From positions 120,852-184,851 of the forward strand of contig NZ_JBHYFV010000004.1 of NCBI RefSeq assembly GCF_051859345.1: a stretch of DNA of 64,000 nt, read 5' to 3'. Positions 61,187-64,000 of the stretch are shown here, in pieces. Each line of letters opens with the position of its first letter. Positions within the stretch are counted from its first letter, which is position 1. Both the position numbers and the translations under genes were made by a program. Source of the DNA: Marivita sp051859345 (GTDB lineage Bacteria; Pseudomonadota; Alphaproteobacteria; Rhodobacterales; Rhodobacteraceae). The notes under the pieces were generated by a model. That model searched no databases. It was not told the origin of the DNA and was given only the letters and a program-made list of their open reading frames with translations.

Positions 61187-63286
61187 ATGATGGATGGCCC
61201 GATCAGTGACGAAATGACCGCGCATTGGCGTGTGGGTGTCGATTCAGGAGGGACATTTACGGATGTTTGCCTGTTCGACGAAACATCCGGTCGCATTTCG
61301 GTGTGGAAGGTTTCCTCAACGCCGGACGATCCATCGCGTGGCATCGCCGCGGGCGTCGAAGAGGGGATGCGCCACTGTGATGGTGCGGTGGACATGCCTG
61401 CTGCGGGAATTTCCTATCTTGGTCACGGCACCACGGTGGCCACCAACGCGCTGATCACCCATCGAGGTGCCAAAGTGGGTCTTGTGACAACCGGCGGTTT
61501 TCGCGACCTGCTGGAAATCGGCCGACAGAAACGCCCCGATCTCTATGATCTGTTCGCCTCCAAACCGCCAACGCTGGTTCCGCGCGACCTGCGGTTCGAG
61601 GTGCCCGAGCGTGTGCTGCATACGGGCGAGGTCGCGGTTTCGCTGGATGAAGAGGCGGTGCGCCGTGCCGCGCATGGTTTGCGGGATGCAGGTGTCGGCG
61701 CTGTCGCGGTCTGTTTCCTGTATTCGTTTGTGAACCCGTTACATGAACAACTGGCATGCCGCATTCTTGCCGAGGAATTGACGGACGTCTTCATCTGCGC
61801 GAGCCATGAAATCGCCCCGGAGTTTCGCGAATTCGAGCGTCTGTCCACCGCGACCGTGAATGCCTATCTCGGCCCGATCATGCATCGCTACATCAGCCGA
61901 CTGACACCGCGTCTTCAAGCGCTCGGGTTGTCGGCTGCACCGCATCTGACGCAATCGAATGGCGGAGTGGTGCGATTTGAAGTTGCCGCCGAAACACCGG
62001 TTCGCGCGGTTCTGTCAGGTCCGTCCACCGGAGTGGTCGCGGCGCAAGCCATCGGCAGGCAAGCTGGTTTTGACGACATCATCACCTTCGACATGGGCGG
62101 GACGTCGTCGGATGTTGCGCTGATGGCGGGTGGGCAAACCACCCGCACCAACGAAAGCACGGTGCATGGATATCCGATCAAGGCTCCGATGCTGGACATT
62201 CACACGGTTGGCGCTGGCGGAGGGTCGATTGCGACCGTCGACGCCGGGGGTCTGCTGAAAGTCGGTCCAGAAAGCGCCGGGGCAGATCCCGGTCCGGTCT
62301 GCTATGGGCTTGGTGCGACGGAGCCAACTGTCACCGATGCCAATATCGTGCTGCAAATTCTGAATCCGAACCACCTGTTGTCGGGCCGGATGGAGGTGCG
62401 TCGGGATCTGGCGCTCGAGGCGATCGGCCAGATGGCAGTGCAGCTTGGCATGGATGTGATGGACACCGCCCAAGGGATCATTTCGGTGGTGACCGCCAAC
62501 ATGGCCAAGGCCATTCGGGTGATTTCGGTGCAGCGTGGCCATGACCCGCGCGCCTATGCCTTGATGGCTTTCGGCGGGGCAGGGCCGCTTCATGCGGTAA
62601 GGCTCGCGCAGGAACTTGGCATGAAACGCGTCATCGTCCCGCGCAACCCCGGCATTCTCTGTGCCATGGGGCTTCTCTTGACCGACCTCAGAGCGGATTT
62701 TTCCACGACGCGCCTCGTGCCTCTGGAGGAGGCAAACCTGCCGTCCATCGTCGAGGCGGCAACACAGGTCGAACACGACGCATCAACCTGGTTTGAAACC
62801 GAAGCCATAGCCGCCGACCGACGCCGGATGACCCGACGGGTCGATATGCGTTATGACGGCCAGAACTACGAACTTTCTATCGCGATCCCCGAAGGACCGA
62901 TCACGTCCGAGACCCTGAACAGGTTGCGAGACGGCTTCACCGAAGCGCATCGGCAGATGTACGGCTTTGCCGTCGAAGGCGAACGTATCCTCTGCGTAAC
63001 GTTTCGGGCCGAGGCGCTTGGGGTTGTCCAGAAAGCGGATTTGCCCCGACGGGACGCCGGACCGTCCGATGCGACGGGCGCGATTGTGGGCCGGCGTGAC
63101 GTCTGGTTCCCGGAAACCCGCAGCTTTACGGAAACCGCCAACCTCTCCCGCGATCTGTTGGCCTCGGGCATGATTTTTTCGGGCCCTGCGATCATCGAAC
63201 AAATGGACACGACAACGCTGGTTCCGCCGGGGACCAAAGTCTGGGTCGATGAAATCGAAAACCTAATCCTGGAGTTGCCGGAATGA
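61187..63286 (+). CDS. hyuA: Hydantoinase/oxoprolinase subunit A
   Basis: This 699-residue ATP-dependent subunit opens with VGVDSGGTFTDVCLFD (actin-like phosphate loop), then LGHGTTVATNALITHRGA, TGGFRDLLEIGRQKRPDLYD and ITFDMGGTSSDVALMAGG. The family includes N-methylhydantoinase, 5-oxoprolinase and acetone carboxylase subunits; the substrate here is not decided. AAGGAG lies 10 nt before the ATG. It overlaps the B subunit gene by 4 bp. Confidence 0.92.
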   Translation: MMDGPISDEMTAHWRVGVDSGGTFTDVCLFDETSGRISVWKVSSTPDDPSRGIAAGVEEGMRHCDGAVDMPAAGISYLGHGTTVATNALITHRGAKVGLVTTGGFRDLLEIGRQKRPDLYDLFASKPPTLVPRDLRFEVPERVLHTGEVAVSLDEEAVRRAAHGLRDAGVGAVAVCFLYSFVNPLHEQLACRILAEELTDVFICASHEIAPEFREFERLSTATVNAYLGPIMHRYISRLTPRLQALGLSAAPHLTQSNGGVVRFEVAAETPVRAVLSGPSTGVVAAQAIGRQAGFDDIITFDMGGTSSDVALMAGGQTTRTNESTVHGYPIKAPMLDIHTVGAGGGSIATVDAGGLLKVGPESAGADPGPVCYGLGATEPTVTDANIVLQILNPNHLLSGRMEVRRDLALEAIGQMAVQLGMDVMDTAQGIISVVTANMAKAIRVISVQRGHDPRAYALMAFGGAGPLHAVRLAQELGMKRVIVPRNPGILCAMGLLLTDLRADFSTTRLVPLEEANLPSIVEAATQVEHDASTWFETEAIAADRRRMTRRVDMRYDGQNYELSIAIPEGPITSETLNRLRDGFTEAHRQMYGFAVEGERILCVTFRAEALGVVQKADLPRRDAGPSDATGAIVGRRDVWFPETRSFTETANLSRDLLASGMIFSGPAIIEQMDTTTLVPPGTKVWVDEIENLILELPE

Positions 63287-64000
63287 ACGCCACACCGTCC
63301 TCTCAGTCGCTTGATCCGATCACGGTGGAAGTCATCGGCGCGGCCCTGTCCTCGATTGTCGAGGAAACCGGCGAAGCGCTTGTCCGGGCGTCCTATTCCA
63401 CCAACATCAAAGAGCGGCGGGATTGCTCGACCGCGTTGTTCGACCGGGAAGGGCGCACCTTGTGCCAAGCGGAACATATTCCTGTTCATCTGGGCAGTTT
63501 CCTTGATTTCATTCCAATACTACTCGAAGGCCACGATGAAGACGCCATCCGGCCCGGCGACGTGTTCATCGGCAATGATGCCTATCGCGGCGGTGGAACA
63601 CATCTGCCGGACATCGTCTTGGCCGAACCGATCTTCATCAACTGCGTCTTGTCGGCCTGGACCGTCAATCTGGCGCATCATTCCGATTTCGTGGACCGGG
63701 CGCATGCCCATATCTATCAGGAAGGCCTGCGGATTCCGCCCATCCGGCTTTATCGCGCCGGTGACTTGCAGACGGATGTGCAGGACCTGATCCTTCTCAA
63801 CTGTCAGGTGCCGCGTGAACGCCTGTCTGATCTGCGCGCGCAGATGGCAGCCAACCGGGTTGGCGTCCATCGCTTTCAGGAACTGTGCGCACGGTATGGC
63901 GTGGAAACCGTGTTGGCGTCCGGGCAGGCGCTTCTGGATTATGCCGAACGCAAGATGCGCGCTGGAATTGCGGCCCTTCCTGACGGCCAGTGGCGGTTCG
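63283..64000 (+). CDS. hyuB: Hydantoinase/oxoprolinase subunit B, 3' end outside window
   Basis: The frame from ATG 63283 runs without a stop to the window end (about 239 residues seen). It reads DPITVEVIGAALSSIVEETG, STNIKERRDCSTALFDREG, HIPVHLGSFLDF and GDVFIGNDAYRGGGTHLPDI, all typical of the HyuB family. The ATGA overlap with hyuA indicates a co-translated two-subunit enzyme. A full subunit is about 520-570 residues, so over half is missing. Confidence 0.92.
   Translation, partial: MNATPSSQSLDPITVEVIGAALSSIVEETGEALVRASYSTNIKERRDCSTALFDREGRTLCQAEHIPVHLGSFLDFIPILLEGHDEDAIRPGDVFIGNDAYRGGGTHLPDIVLAEPIFINCVLSAWTVNLAHHSDFVDRAHAHIYQEGLRIPPIRLYRAGDLQTDVQDLILLNCQVPRERLSDLRAQMAANRVGVHRFQELCARYGVETVLASGQALLDYAERKMRAGIAALPDGQWRF

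Noticed and set aside
1..64000. CRISPR array, rRNA operon, intact prophage or complete insertion sequence
   Set aside because: No regular spaced repeats, rRNA signatures or intact transposase genes were seen on either strand.

Overview
The window reads as chromosomal DNA of a marine alphaproteobacterium, most likely a Roseobacter-group member of the Rhodobacteraceae. The evidence is a DMSP lyase of the DddP type with its complete metal site, a homocysteine methyltransferase and corrinoid protein encoded separately (a split methionine synthase layout) beside a DUF1638 protein, a GTTC-N7-GTTC LexA box in front of lexA, a Fur/Mur-type regulator without the usual zinc CxxC, GTTAGCGCTAAC-type sites in front of zwf and eno, and high GC with many ATGA gene overlaps. 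Most of the window is ordinary core genome; the last 10 kb is more accessory.

Layout. 1-8.5 kb: the end of an HWE sensor kinase, a LysR regulator divergent from a fused indolepyruvate ferredoxin oxidoreductase, an acyltransferase, murI, argC. 8.5-17 kb: ccmE, eno, two EamA transporters around a Fur-family regulator, a DUF533 protein, selO, a CBS protein, a GNAT and a nucleoside hydrolase. 17-21 kb: the zwf-pgl-pgi Entner-Doudoroff/pentose phosphate entry operon. 21-27 kb: thioesterase, cupin, a muramidase-holin pair, ccmF-ccmH, an enoyl-CoA hydratase and a GNAT. 27-38 kb: gltA, gltX, comEC, lexA and the trpG-trpD / ung-trpC-moaC-moeA block. 38-44 kb: a membrane-anchored divergent polysaccharide deacetylase, then the DUF1638, small membrane protein, corrinoid protein and homocysteine methyltransferase genes, interrupted by an SOS-box-controlled radical SAM gene. 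44-50 kb: an alpha/beta hydrolase-OsmC fusion, an exo/endonuclease/phosphatase family protein, dddP, a DUF3445 heme protein and a lytic transglycosylase. 50-54.6 kb: glnA-glnB and the NAD(P)HX repair gene nnr. 54.6-56.6 kb: tRNA-Leu(UAG), a broken integrase start, an LLM oxidoreductase, a truncated DUF3883 gene and an IS21-like left-end remnant, which together look like the scar of a genomic island. 56.7-64 kb: a large Na+/H+ antiporter with a cyclic-nucleotide-binding domain, a LysE exporter, a GntR regulator broken by one in-frame TGA, and a hydantoinase/oxoprolinase A-B pair that runs off the window.

Common threads. Carbon flow: eno and zwf carry nearly the same palindrome and may share a regulator. 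Methyl and sulfur metabolism: dddP, the homocysteine methyltransferase, the corrinoid protein and DUF1638 lie within 8 kb. DNA damage: LexA boxes precede lexA and a radical SAM gene. Gene ends: at least four intergenic loci carry pairs of perfect 20-24 bp palindromes whose centres match within a pair but whose arms differ. This is the most unexplained structural feature of the window. No CRISPR array, rRNA or intact prophage was seen.
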